From positions 4,246,001 through 4,310,000 of the forward strand of contig NZ_CP021744.1 in assembly GCF_002192455.1 (NCBI RefSeq): 64,000 nucleotides of DNA, read 5' to 3'. Under the pieces are notes generated by a model that did no database searches, had not been told where the DNA came from, and worked only from the letters and a program-made list of their open reading frames with translations. Below, in pieces: positions 1-9,750 of this stretch. This DNA is from Streptomyces albireticuli (lineage in GTDB: Bacteria > Actinomycetota > Actinomycetes > Streptomycetales > Streptomycetaceae). A program made the position numbers and the translations under genes. The first letter of the stretch is position 1; each line of letters starts with the position of its first letter.

Positions 1-192
1 CACCTCGGGCAGCTTGGTGAACGTCGCCTCCTTGACGGACGGCGAGGCGCTGGGCGTCGCCGCCGCGGAGGGCGTGGCCGAGGCCTTCTTCTTGTCGCCG
101 GAGTCGTCGTCCGAGCAGCCGGTGGCGACGAGCATCACCGGTACTGCGGCGCAGGCGAGGATTCGGGCGAGTCGCGGGGCTGTTCGGTGCAT
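1..192 (-). CDS. Lipoprotein, N-terminal part (runs off the window)
   Basis: The visible 64 codons begin with ATG and encode a basic n-region, a hydrophobic stretch and a lipobox ending ATGC at about residue 26. An acidic and lysine-rich segment and an Ala/Ser/Pro-rich spacer follow, so the protein should be exported and lipid-anchored. The domain that defines its function lies outside the window. It sits directly downstream of, and on the same strand as, a DUF3558-like lipoprotein, and such lipoproteins often occur in pairs, so a second DUF3558 protein is a reasonable guess. The lipoprotein call is well supported; the family is inference. Confidence 0.75.
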   Translation of the reverse strand, partial: MHRTAPRLARILACAAVPVMLVATGCSDDDSGDKKKASATPSAAATPSASPSVKEATFTKLPEV

Positions 193-303
193 GGGTCCTT
201 CGCTCGTTCAGGTTCGAGGGCGGGCCGGGCTGCGCCCGGGTCTGGTCGGCACGGTACGCGGCCGACGCACGGCCGTGGTCGAAGTGGGACGTTACTCGCC
301 GGG

Positions 304-1167
304 CTAATTGCCGAAGTGCCCCGCGTCCAGCTCCCGGGCCAGGCCGTGCGCCCGGCCCTGGAGGTCCTCGCTGCTGGGGACGTGCTGCCGGTCGGTCGAC
401 CACTGGTCGTAGGCGATGCTCACCAGGACGTTGGCGGACCGGAAGACGATCGCGATGTCGCGGTGCACGCCGGAGCCCGTGGTGCTCAGCTTGTCGTCGA
501 CGAACGCCTCGTCGCCGAGGTCGTCGAGGGCGCGCGGGGCCAGGCCCGAGGGCGAGCCAGAGGGCGGGACCGACGGGGAGGGGGAGGCGGTGCCGCTGGG
601 CTTGCCGGACGCCGCGCCGCCCTGCGGGTGCGCGCCGGAGGAGGCGCTCGGCGCGCCGGAGGAGGGCGCCGGGGTGGCGGGGGCGGACGAGCCGGAGGCC
701 GAGGCGGCGGCGGTCGGGATGTGGGCGGCGGTGGCCTCGCGGGCGTAGAGCTGCTGCGCGCGCTGCTCGTCGCTGACGCCCGGCTGGTACGACACCACGC
801 GCTCGAAGTCGACCGACAGGTGGCGGGTGCCCTCGGGGGTCTCCAGCCGCCAGCGGCAGCCGACGCGGCGGTCGGTGTCGTAGGTGATGGCGGCCTGGCC
901 CTTGTAGACCTTCTCGATCTCCGCCTCGCTCTCGTTCTCGCCCGCGGGCAGCAGGCGGCGGAGCGTGTCGCGGTTGACGTAGCCGCAGGGTTCGGGGAGG
1001 CCGCGGTACTTCCCGGGCTCGCCGGCGGGGGCCGAGGAGCCGGGCTGGCCGGGCTTGGAGTCGTCGCCTCCGCCGCCGGTGCCGGATGCCCCGCTGCACG
1101 AGGTGAGGCCCGCGGTCAGCACGGCCGCCACCAGCGCGGCGGCCGGTGCGTACGCCCTTCGCTGCAC
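304..1167 (-). CDS. DUF3558-like lipoprotein
   Basis: A 287-residue protein with a GTG start. The N-terminus carries a signal peptide with lipobox LTSC at about residues 21-24, followed by a Gly/Ser/Pro spacer. The motif LPEPCGYVNRDTLRRLL near residue 57 and the later conserved Cys in GCRWR match the actinobacterial DUF3558 fold as I remember it. The middle, roughly residues 150-210, is a low-complexity Ser/Pro/Ala/Gly segment that divides the domain and is probably unstructured. Molecular function is unknown; the family consists of surface lipoproteins. It is followed on the same strand by a second lipoprotein and is divergent from rtcB. Confidence 0.75.
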   Translation of the reverse strand: MQRRAYAPAAALVAAVLTAGLTSCSGASGTGGGGDDSKPGQPGSSAPAGEPGKYRGLPEPCGYVNRDTLRRLLPAGENESEAEIEKVYKGQAAITYDTDRRVGCRWRLETPEGTRHLSVDFERVVSYQPGVSDEQRAQQLYAREATAAHIPTAAASASGSSAPATPAPSSGAPSASSGAHPQGGAASGKPSGTASPSPSVPPSGSPSGLAPRALDDLGDEAFVDDKLSTTGSGVHRDIAIVFRSANVLVSIAYDQWSTDRQHVPSSEDLQGRAHGLARELDAGHFGN

Positions 1168-1331
1168 TGTCCGTGGCCCCTCTCGCCCGAAAACGTGTTG
1201 CCGCCGGTCCGGCGGCGGCTGGACAGTATGTCTACCGCACGTGCCGCCGCGTCCGCCGGTTCACTGCCATGAATCATGCGATTTGTCCGGCTTTTGCGTT
1301 ATCTTTCTTTTACGGGGTAATGGGGAAAATC

Positions 1332-2525
1332 ATGTCCTACACCGAGGTGCCCGGCGCCCGGGTTCCGATCCGCATGTGGGCCGACCCGGCCACGGTCGAG
1401 GGCGTCGCCATGCAGCAGCTGCGCAACGTCTCGACCCTGCCGTGGATCCAGGGCCTCGCGGTGATGCCCGACGTCCACTTCGGCAAGGGCGCCACGGTCG
1501 GCTCGGTGATCGCGATGCGTGGCGCGGTGTGCCCGGCGGCGGTCGGGGTGGACATCGGCTGCGGGATGTCGGCGGTGAAGACCTCGCTGACCGCGGAGGA
1601 CCTGCCCGCCGACCTGTCGCGGCTGCGCTCCCGGATCGAGCAGGCGATCCCGGTGGGCCGCGGGATGCACGACTCCGCGGTGGACCCGGGCAAGCTGCAC
1701 GGGCTGGCGACGTCGGGGTGGGACGACTTCTGGGGGCGGTTCGACGGGGTCGCGGATGCGGTCAAGTTCCGTCAGGAGCGCGCCACGAAGCAGATGGGAA
1801 CGCTCGGATCCGGGAATCACTTCATTGAATTCTGTCTCGACGAGACGGGTTCGGTCTGGCTGATGCTCCACTCCGGCTCCCGGAACATCGGCAAGGAGCT
1901 CGCCGAGTACCACATCGGCCAGGCCCAGAAGCTGCCGCACAACCAAGGCCTGATCGACCGCGACCTCGCGGTCTTCGTCGCGGACACCCCGCAGATGGCG
2001 GCCTACCGGCACGACCTGTTCTGGGCGCAGGAGTACGCCAAGCACAACCGCGAGCTGATGATGGCGCTCTTCAAGGACGTGGTCCGCAAGGAGTTCGCCA
2101 AGGCCAAGCCGGCCTTCGACCAGGTCATCTCCTGCCACCACAACTACGTGGCCGAGGAGCGCTACGAGGGCATGGACCTGCTCGTCACGCGCAAGGGCGC
2201 GATCCGCGCCGGCAGCGGCGAGTTCGGCATCATCCCGGGCTCGATGGGCACCGGCTCGTACATCGTGAAGGGCCTCGGCAACGCGGCCTCCTTCAACTCC
2301 GCGTCCCACGGCGCGGGCCGCAAGATGAGCCGCAACGCCGCGAAGAAGCGCTTCACCACGCGGGACCTGGAGGAGCAGACACGCGGTGTGGAGTGCCGTA
2401 AGGACGCCGGTGTGGTCGACGAGATCCCCGGGGCGTACAAGCCGATCGAGAAGGTCATGGAGCAGCAGCGCGACCTCGTCGAGGTCGTCGCGAAGCTGAA
2501 GCAGGTCGTCTGCGTCAAGGGCTGA
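1332..2525 (+). CDS. rtcB: RtcB-family RNA ligase
   Basis: A 397-residue RtcB homologue. RtcB joins 2',3'-cyclic phosphate or 3'-phosphate RNA ends to 5'-OH ends with GTP and Mn2+, acting in tRNA or rRNA repair. The signature blocks are present in order: DVHFGKGATVGS, VGVDIGCGMSA with the metal-binding Asp and Cys, LGSGNHFIE, HSGSRNIG, and SHGAGRKMSR, whose His (about residue 326) corresponds to the guanylylated histidine. The reading frame is open for 62 more codons upstream, but ATG at 1332 is preferred because the family motifs begin soon after it and a GGGG stretch lies just upstream. No RNA cyclase or archease gene is adjacent. It stands alone between a divergent lipoprotein gene and a convergent VOC gene. 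Confidence 0.93.
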   Translation: MSYTEVPGARVPIRMWADPATVEGVAMQQLRNVSTLPWIQGLAVMPDVHFGKGATVGSVIAMRGAVCPAAVGVDIGCGMSAVKTSLTAEDLPADLSRLRSRIEQAIPVGRGMHDSAVDPGKLHGLATSGWDDFWGRFDGVADAVKFRQERATKQMGTLGSGNHFIEFCLDETGSVWLMLHSGSRNIGKELAEYHIGQAQKLPHNQGLIDRDLAVFVADTPQMAAYRHDLFWAQEYAKHNRELMMALFKDVVRKEFAKAKPAFDQVISCHHNYVAEERYEGMDLLVTRKGAIRAGSGEFGIIPGSMGTGSYIVKGLGNAASFNSASHGAGRKMSRNAAKKRFTTRDLEEQTRGVECRKDAGVVDEIPGAYKPIEKVMEQQRDLVEVVAKLKQVVCVKG

Positions 2526-2564
2526 TCGTCCGCGTCGAGCGCCTGGGCACGCGACCGGCGCGGG

Positions 2565-2598
2565 AGGGGCCCGGCACCCGGGTGGGTGCCGGGCCCCT
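2565..2598. terminator. Bidirectional hairpin terminator between rtcB and the VOC gene
   Basis: A perfect 15-bp inverted repeat (2565-2579 with 2584-2598) with a 4-nt loop, lying between the convergent ends of rtcB and the VOC gene. There is no long T-run, which is usual for Streptomyces terminators. Confidence 0.85.
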
Positions 2599-2610
2599 TC
2601 GCCGTGTGTG

Positions 2611-2991
2611 TCAGGCGTCCTGCTGGTACCAGCGCAGCTCGACCGTGTTGCCGTCCGGGTCCAGGACGTAGAGGGACTGGCCGTCGCCGCGGGCGCCGAA
2701 GCGGGAGCCGGGGCCGTCGGTGACGGTGAAGGTGCCGGCGTCGATCACGGTCTGCCAGTCGAGGGGCTCGACGACGAGGCAGATGTGGTCGACGTTGGAC
2801 TCGCCCCGGTCGCGCTTGAACAGGTCGATGATCGTCGTCGGCGAGACGCGGACCGAGGGGAAGGGCACCTCGCCCGCGCGCCACTCGTCCACGCGGACCG
2901 GCTCCAGGCCGAGCGGACCGGTGTAGAAGGCCAGCGCCCGCTCGACGTCGGAGACGTTGAGCACGAGGTGGTCGAAGCCGGTGACACGCAT
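2611..2991 (-). CDS. VOC-family (glyoxalase/bleomycin resistance-like) protein
   Basis: A 126-residue single-domain vicinal oxygen chelate protein with two beta-alpha-beta-beta-beta modules. Candidate metal ligands are His8 (in GFDHL), His69 (in NVDHICL) and Glu118 (in NTVELRW), the usual pattern for metal-dependent members. The segment DPDGNTVELRWY near the C-terminus is typical of glyoxalase I-like and dioxygenase-like proteins. Substrate cannot be told from the sequence; lyase, dioxygenase and drug-binding roles all exist in the family. A purine-rich AAGGGGA lies upstream of the ATG. It is not clearly co-transcribed with the SDR gene upstream, although both are on the minus strand. Confidence 0.85.
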   Translation of the reverse strand: MRVTGFDHLVLNVSDVERALAFYTGPLGLEPVRVDEWRAGEVPFPSVRVSPTTIIDLFKRDRGESNVDHICLVVEPLDWQTVIDAGTFTVTDGPGSRFGARGDGQSLYVLDPDGNTVELRWYQQDA

Positions 2992-3115
2992 GGGATTCCC
3001 CTTTCGTAGGGCCGTCCCCCAGGACGGCCGCGCTAAGAAAGTAACCCTTGATGATCTTCAGCGCGATCCGCATTTCGTCCCGCGTCCGGGGCCCCGGGGC
3101 CGGTGGGCCCGCGGC

Positions 3116-3883
3116 TCAGCTCTCGCGGTGGACCTTGTGGTTGGCGGCCTGGGCGCGCGGGCGGACCACGAGGAGGTCGATGTTGACGTGCGGCGGGCGG
3201 GTGACGGCCCAGGCGATGGTGTCGGCGATGTCCTCGGCGGTCAGCGGCTCGGCCACGCCCGCGTAGACGGCGGCGGCCTTCTCCTCGTCGCCGCGGAAGC
3301 GGGTGACGGCGAACCCCTCGGTCTTCACCATGCCGGGCGCGATCTCCACGACGCGCACGGGCTCGCCGCACAGCTCCAGGCGGAGCGTCTCGGCCATCAC
3401 ATGGGCGCCGTGCTTGGCCGCGACGTAGCCGCCACCGCCCTCGTAGGTGGCGAGGCCGGCGGTGGAGGAGACGATCAGGACGGTGCCGCCGTCGGGGGCG
3501 GTGCGCAGGCGGGGGAGCAGGGCCTGGGTGACGTTGAGCGCGCCGAGGACGTTGACCTCGTACATCGCCCGCCAGTCGGTGGGGTCGGCGGTGGCGACGG
3601 ATTCGGTGCCGAGGGCGCCGCCGGCGTTGTTGACCAGGACGTCGACGGCCGGGAAGTCGTCGAGGAAGACGCCGAAGACCGTGACGGCGGCGCGGTCGGT
3701 CACGTCGAGCTCGTAGGCGACGGCCTCGTGGCCGGCGGCGGTGAGCTCGGCGGCGAGGGCCTCGATCCGGTCCGCGCGGCGGGCGGTGAGCACGACACGG
3801 TAGCCCTCGGCGGCCAGCCGGCGGGCGGTGGCGGCGCCGATTCCGCTGCTCGCGCCGGTGATGACTGCGGTGCGGGTGCTCAT
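3116..3883 (-). CDS. SDR-family NAD(P)-dependent oxidoreductase
   Basis: A 255-residue classical short-chain dehydrogenase. The Rossmann motif TGASSGIG is at residues 9-16, NNAGG follows strand 4, a catalytic Ser lies in VSSTAG, and the YxxxK pair is in GYVAAKHG. The segment after the active site, EIAPGMVKTEGF, fits the usual PG motif. It is closest in style to the YdfG or serine 3-dehydrogenase group of SDRs, but the substrate is not determinable. The ATG at 3883 was chosen over an upstream in-frame one because AGGAGG stands 7 nt before it. Confidence 0.9.
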   Translation of the reverse strand: MSTRTAVITGASSGIGAATARRLAAEGYRVVLTARRADRIEALAAELTAAGHEAVAYELDVTDRAAVTVFGVFLDDFPAVDVLVNNAGGALGTESVATADPTDWRAMYEVNVLGALNVTQALLPRLRTAPDGGTVLIVSSTAGLATYEGGGGYVAAKHGAHVMAETLRLELCGEPVRVVEIAPGMVKTEGFAVTRFRGDEEKAAAVYAGVAEPLTAEDIADTIAWAVTRPPHVNIDLLVVRPRAQAANHKVHRES

Positions 3884-4018
3884 GAGGGGCCTCCTGGGGC
3901 GCAAGCGACGTGGCAGATCCGTGCGCAGGATATGCGGCGGGTGCGCCGGGGCGGCGGCTGCCCGTGGCGTTCCGGCCGTCGTCCGCGGTGGCCGTGCGGC
4001 GGCGCCGGCGGCCGGACG

Positions 4019-4354
4019 TCAGCGGTCGCGGGGGACGTACATGATGATCGCGACGCCGGCCAGGCAGACGAGCGCGCCGAGGACGTCGTAGCGGTCCGGG
4101 CGGTAGCCGTCCGCGACCATGCCCCAGGCCAGCGAGCCGGCGACGAAGACCCCGCCGTACGCGGCGAGGATGCGGCCGAAGTCGGCGTCCGGCTGGAGCG
4201 TGGCGACGAAGCCGTAGGCGCCCAGGGCCACGATGCCGGTGCCGATCCACGCCCAGCCCCGGTGCTCACGGACGCCCTGCCACACGAGCCAGGCGCCGCC
4301 GATCTCCAGCAGCGCGGCGAGGACGAAGAGGGCGATGGAGCGCACGGTGAGCAT
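4019..4354 (-). CDS. YnfA-family (UPF0060) small membrane protein
   Basis: A 111-residue protein with four predicted membrane helices. The family signature is clear: an N-terminal helix containing LLEIGGAWLVWQ, then GRILAAYGGVFVAGSLAWG and RYDVLGALVCLAG. UPF0060 proteins are inner-membrane proteins related to small multidrug-resistance transporters; some enterobacterial members have been linked to efflux of quaternary ammonium compounds, but their function is not settled. It lies on the same strand as the SDR gene with a gap of about 135 bp, and I see no operon evidence. Confidence 0.88.
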   Translation of the reverse strand: MLTVRSIALFVLAALLEIGGAWLVWQGVREHRGWAWIGTGIVALGAYGFVATLQPDADFGRILAAYGGVFVAGSLAWGMVADGYRPDRYDVLGALVCLAGVAIIMYVPRDR

Positions 4355-4877
4355 GGGCGAAGGCTACGGCGGGCCCGGAACCGGAAGGGGACGGAAGGGG
4401 ACGGCGGAGAGCCGGAAGGGGCCGGAGGTGGACGGACCGGCCGGTGGCCCACCCTCCCCTGGCGGGGACACCGGCCGGTTCTTCCTCGACCGCGGAGGGA
4501 CCGGCAGGGTTGGGAGGCACCCGGAGCGTCCGCGGGAGGATGCGGCCGGGGGCCTGGGCCACGGGCGTCACCCTAGGGCACGGGCGGGGCGCCCGGAAGG
4601 CGGCCCGGGCCCGGTGGCGAGGGTCTCGGCCAACCCCGGGAGGGGGCGGCGGCGAGGGGATGCGCGAGGCGGACCTCGTCACCTAAGCACGGATCGTTCC
4701 CCGGCGTGGGCGAACCCGGGCGATTTTCATACCTTCGGGGGCCTGAAGGCATGGCCCCTTCTGGGCGGAGGGCATCGGACATACCGTTGCGGGAGCCACC
4801 CCGGACCCTGGTGGCGGCGGTGCCCGAAGGGTGTGCTCCCGGGGCCGTCCGACCTGGTCCGAGCAGGGGGAACAGCG
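4355..4877. other. Non-coding stretch with short purine-rich repeats and the STAS gene leader
   Basis: I see no convincing gene in these 523 bases. The first 80 bases contain several imperfect copies of a GGAAGGGGAC-like decamer. The remainder is very GC-rich and probably contains the promoter of the STAS operon, but I cannot name a -35/-10 pair with confidence. Confidence 0.5.
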
Positions 4878-5261
4878 GTGACGGAGTGGCAAGGTGAGGC
4901 CAGGATCCGGGTGGTCGGCCGTTGGGGTGTGCTGGAACTGGCGGGTGAGGCCGATGTGGCGGCCGTGCCGGAGATGGAGTCGCTGCTCCTCCAGCTGGTG
5001 GCGCTGGGCCGGCCCGTCGTCGTGGTCGACCTGCGGCAGGTGACCTTCTTCGACTGCGCCGTCCTGGGCGCGCTGTACCGGGCCCGGGGCGGGGTGCTCG
5101 CGGCGGGCGGTTCCTTCGAGGTGCTGTGCACCCGGCCGTGGGCGCTCAAGGTCATGCGCGTGGCCGGCCTGCTGGAGGTCTTCCGGCCGGTCGCCTCGCT
5201 CACGGATCTGGCTGATCTGGAAGCCCTCCAGGACAGCCCTCACAAGGGCTCCCGGGCGTAG
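4878..5261 (+). CDS. STAS-domain protein (anti-sigma factor antagonist-like)
   Basis: A 127-residue single STAS domain. The pattern of a beta strand, then GVLELAGEADVAAVPEMESLL, then PVVVVDLRQVTFFDCAVLGAL is the standard fold; FDCAVL occupies the loop where anti-sigma antagonists carry the phosphorylated Ser, and here Asp-Cys replaces the usual Asp-Ser. It may therefore be a divergent partner of an HATPase_c anti-sigma kinase that is not regulated by classical Ser phosphorylation. The GTG start at 4878 follows a GCAGGGGGA ribosome site. The next two genes encode GAF/ANTAR proteins, which suggests a small signalling operon. Confidence 0.85.
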   Translation: MTEWQGEARIRVVGRWGVLELAGEADVAAVPEMESLLLQLVALGRPVVVVDLRQVTFFDCAVLGALYRARGGVLAAGGSFEVLCTRPWALKVMRVAGLLEVFRPVASLTDLADLEALQDSPHKGSRA

Positions 5262-5296
5262 GGTGAAGACGGCGGGTCGCTCGTTCCGGGCGGCAC

Positions 5297-6064
5297 GTGG
5301 CGGACGGGCCCGGGAAGCAGGTGCCGACGGTGGCGACCAGCACGGGCATGGCCCGGGTGCTGCGCGAGCTGTCCTCGCGATCGGGCCCGGGACTGATCGG
5401 CGGGGATCCGCTGGAGTGCGCCCGCGTCCTGGGTGTGGACGGGGTGGCCGTCTCCCTCGTCACGGGCGGTGCCCTGAGCGAGCTGGTGTGGTCGTCCCCC
5501 GGAGTCAGCGAACGCCTCGAGGACGAGCAGTACACGCTGGGCGAGGGCCCGGGCGTGGACTCCGTCGGCTCCTGCGCGGTGGTCGTGGAGCCGGATCTGG
5601 CGCGGGTCCGCGCCGACCGGTGGCCGGTGCTGCTGCCCGCGCTGGCCGGGCTCGGGGTGGGCGCCGTCTTCTGCTTCCCGCTGCGCATCGGCGGGGTGTG
5701 CCTGGGTGTGCTGACCGCGCAGCGGGGCGCGCCGGGCCCGCTGACGGCGGCCGCGATGGACGACGCCCTGATCCTGTCCGCCGCGGTGACCGCGGTGGTG
5801 CTGGACGGCGCCGGGCGGACGGAGTCCTTCGCCACGGCCGGGTCCGGCGCTCCGCTGCACCGGGCCGCGGTCCACCAGGCCAGCGGCATGATCAGCGTCC
5901 AGGCCGGGGTGTCCGTCGCCCAGGCCCTGATCCTGCTGCGGGCCCACGCCTACCGCCATGAGACGCCTCTGCTGCGGGTCGCCGAGGACGTGGTCGCCCG
6001 CCGTCTGCGCTTCCGACACACTGGTGACGGGCCGGACCCGTCTTTCGAGAAGAAAAGGGGATGA
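5297..6064 (+). CDS. GAF-like and ANTAR domain protein
   Basis: About 255 residues. The N-terminal 160 residues resemble a GAF sensor domain (alternating strands ending with FCFPLRIGGVCLGVLTAQR). The C-terminal 60 residues, from HRAAVHQASGMISVQAGV to VVARRLRF, look like a degenerate ANTAR domain, an RNA-binding module that prevents transcription termination at paired hexaloop hairpins. The usual EQAKG core is replaced by HQASG. The stop codon overlaps the next gene's ATG (ATGA), so the two are translationally coupled. The GTG at 5297 is one of several possible starts; GTG at 5321 is an alternative. Confidence 0.75.
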   Translation: MADGPGKQVPTVATSTGMARVLRELSSRSGPGLIGGDPLECARVLGVDGVAVSLVTGGALSELVWSSPGVSERLEDEQYTLGEGPGVDSVGSCAVVVEPDLARVRADRWPVLLPALAGLGVGAVFCFPLRIGGVCLGVLTAQRGAPGPLTAAAMDDALILSAAVTAVVLDGAGRTESFATAGSGAPLHRAAVHQASGMISVQAGVSVAQALILLRAHAYRHETPLLRVAEDVVARRLRFRHTGDGPDPSFEKKRG

Positions 6065-6798
6065 TGGCCATGGCTAGCCAGCAACGCACGCTGGAGATCC
6101 TGGTCGAGGCCGTGGATTCGCTCATCGACGACTTCGATCTGATCGACTTCCTGCACAGGCTCGCCACCCGCTGTGTCGAACTGCTCGACATCGACGCGGT
6201 CGGCGTGATGATCGTCGACCCCTTCGGCGAGCTCCAGGTCATCGCCGCCTCCGACGAGCACACCAGGCTGCTGGAGCTGTTCGCCCTCCAGCACGACCAG
6301 GGACCGTGCGTGCGGTGCTACCGCACCGGGCACGCCCAGCTCGACATCGATCTGGAGTCCCCTGGGGCCACGGTGGAGTTCGGGCCCTTCGCCGCCCGCG
6401 CCCGGGAGGCCGGCTTCCGGACCACCCACGCCATCCCCATGCGGCTGCGCCACCAGATCATCGGCGCGCTGAACCTCTTCCATTCCCGTGCCGAGAAGAT
6501 CTCCGAGTCCGACGCCCAGCTGGCCCAGGCGCTGGCGGACGTGGCGACGATCGCCATCCTCCAGCAGCGCACCATCGAGCAGGGCAATGTCGACAAGGCG
6601 CAGTTGCAGGCCGCGCTGCACAGCCGGGTGGTCATCGAGCAGGCCAAGGGAGTGCTGGCCGAGCGCTGGCAGGTGGGGCTGGACGAGGCGTTCGAGGCCC
6701 TGCGGAGCTATGCCCGCCCCCGTCGGCTGCGGATGGCGGACCTGGCCCAGCGGGTGGTCCAGGGCACCCTGGACACGGCGGAGCTCGCGCCGCGCTGA
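6061..6798 (+). CDS. GAF-ANTAR regulator
   Basis: A 245-residue protein. The GAF domain covers about residues 25-170 (CVELLDIDAVGVMIVD, then HAIPMRLRHQIIGALNLF). The ANTAR domain, about residues 185-240, has the well-kept core VVIEQAKGVLAERWQVGLDEAFEALRSYA and the terminal LAQRVVQG. ANTAR proteins bind nascent RNA and act as antiterminators; GAF-ANTAR fusions are common in actinobacteria, but their ligands are mostly unknown. It is coupled to the preceding GAF/ANTAR gene by a 4-nt overlap. The two paralogous proteins and the STAS protein upstream probably share one transcript. Confidence 0.9.
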   Translation: MMAMASQQRTLEILVEAVDSLIDDFDLIDFLHRLATRCVELLDIDAVGVMIVDPFGELQVIAASDEHTRLLELFALQHDQGPCVRCYRTGHAQLDIDLESPGATVEFGPFAARAREAGFRTTHAIPMRLRHQIIGALNLFHSRAEKISESDAQLAQALADVATIAILQQRTIEQGNVDKAQLQAALHSRVVIEQAKGVLAERWQVGLDEAFEALRSYARPRRLRMADLAQRVVQGTLDTAELAPR

Positions 6799-6829
6799 CC
6801 GCCGGGCCCCCGGGCCCGGCGGGCCGGGG

Positions 6830-7261
6830 TCAGGGCCAGACGAGGCAGTAGGGCTGGTGGCCGTTCTCGTGGAGGCGGCGGGAGAAGTCCTGCCATTCGC
6901 GCAGGAGCTGGTAGACGGTGAACGCGTCACGCGGGCCGCCGCGGTCGGGGACCGTGGACCAGATGAACGCCGCGGCGCCCACCGATTCCTCGCCGACCCC
7001 GCGCAGCGGGTCGACGACGGTCATGGGGAGCTTGACGACCGCGTAGTCGGGATGGAGAACGACCAGTTCGAGCGGGGGGACCTTGTGCAGGGGTATGCCC
7101 TCGATGCCGGTGAGCACCATGGCGGCGACCGTCTCCGGCTTGATTTTGGTGAACATGCCGCCCATGCCGAGCTCGTCGCCGCCGAGCTCCTCCGGGCGCA
7201 TGGAGATCGGGACGCTGGCCGCGGCCGCACTGTTGGGTGCCCCGAAGTATTTGTAGGTCAC
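6830..7261 (-). CDS. Conserved-looking hypothetical protein
   Basis: Not recognised. If started at GTG 7261 (VTYKYFGAP), it gives a 143-residue, mostly soluble protein without signal peptide or membrane segment. It contains VSIPM-like and PPLELVVLHPDYAVVKLPMTVVDP stretches of alternating hydrophobic residues, consistent with a beta-rich fold, and ends in GHQPYCLVWP. The open frame continues 52 codons upstream, but that part is Arg/Gly-rich with poor composition, so the GTG is preferred. It is convergent with the ANTAR gene (31 bp between stops) and divergent from hemL. Confidence 0.65.
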   Translation of the reverse strand: MTYKYFGAPNSAAAASVPISMRPEELGGDELGMGGMFTKIKPETVAAMVLTGIEGIPLHKVPPLELVVLHPDYAVVKLPMTVVDPLRGVGEESVGAAAFIWSTVPDRGGPRDAFTVYQLLREWQDFSRRLHENGHQPYCLVWP

Positions 7262-7544
7262 CCCCACCCGGCCACCACTCCCGCTGATCTCCGTGCCGTC
7301 CACGCCGGGCGTGCCGTCTTCTTCGCGCCGGCCCCTGTGGCGCCCCCTGCGGGACCTCTGGGCTCGCTCGGGGCCCAGGTCATCGGTGCCCTCGCCCAGT
7401 CCGCCACCGCGATGCATATCTCCACCCGACCGCTTTTTTACGCAGGGCAGCCCCCGCCGCGCAACCCGATCATCGTCTCAGAGACCTCCCCCGTGAAGAG
7501 CGCGCGAAACGCCCGAGGGCGAGTCCCCGGCAGGCTCTGAGACC

Positions 7545-8857
<1,313 letters not shown>

Positions 8858-8861
<4 letters not shown>

Positions 8862-9580
8862 TGGACGGTATGACCACCGATATGAACGGGGCCCGGAGGG
8901 CCGGGGGCGACGAGCTGACCGTCGTCCATCTGATGCGGCACGGCGAGGTGCACAACCCGGAGGGCGTGCTCTACGGGCGCAGGCCCGGGTACCACCTGTC
9001 GGAGCTCGGGCTGCGGATGGCGGACCGGGTGGCGGAGCACCTGGCGGGGCGGGACATCACCCATGTGGTGGCCTCGCCGCTGGAGCGCGCGCAGGAGACG
9101 GCGCTGCCGATCGCCAAGGCGCACTCGCTGGACCTGGCGACGGACGACCGGCTGCTGGAGGCGGAGAACGTCTTCGAGGGCAAGACGTTCGGTGTCGGCG
9201 ACGGCGCGCTGAAGAAGCCGGCCAACTGGAAGTACCTGACGAATCCTTTCCGTCCTTCGTGGGGCGAGCCGTACGTCGAGCAGGTCGTGCGGATGATGGG
9301 CGCGCTGGGCGCGGCGCGGGATGCCGCGCGGGGCCACGAGGCCGTGTGCGTGAGCCATCAGCTGCCGATCTGGATCGTGCGGAGTTTCGCGGAGCGGCGC
9401 CGGCTCTGGCACGACCCGCGTAAACGTCAGTGCACGCTGGCGAGCCTGACGACGTTCACCTTCAGGGGGGACAAAATCGTGTCGGTCGGCTACAGCGAGC
9501 CGGCCCGGGATCTCGTTCCCGCGCACCTTCTCGCGGGCGCGAAGCCGGTAAAGGGCGGGGCCAAGGCGTTCGGCGCCTGA
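8858..9580 (+). CDS. Histidine phosphatase (phosphoglycerate mutase-like) family protein
   Basis: A 240-residue member of the histidine phosphatase superfamily. The catalytic motif is LMRHGEVHNPEG with His28, and the second catalytic His lies in CVSHQLPIW. The region between them (ASPLERAQETALPIA) is characteristic of cofactor-independent phosphatases of the PhoE or CobC type rather than of true phosphoglycerate mutase. Substrate is unknown. It is coupled to hemL by a 4-nt overlap, so both proteins should be made in proportion. Alternative starts at ATG 8861 or 8870 are possible; the core fold begins only at about residue 19. Confidence 0.88.
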
Positions 9581-9750
9581 GAGTAAGGCCTGGGCCGGAG
9601 TTCCGCGCCCTGAAGCATAAAGTCCGGTAAGTCTCCGTAAAGACCGGCAAAAGCGCGCAACCGCCTTGCTCGGCGCGCCCTCTCACGCGATGTCGTTTTA
9701 TATGGACGACAAGATGCGTAGGGGGCACGTCGAGCAAGGACGGAGACGAT

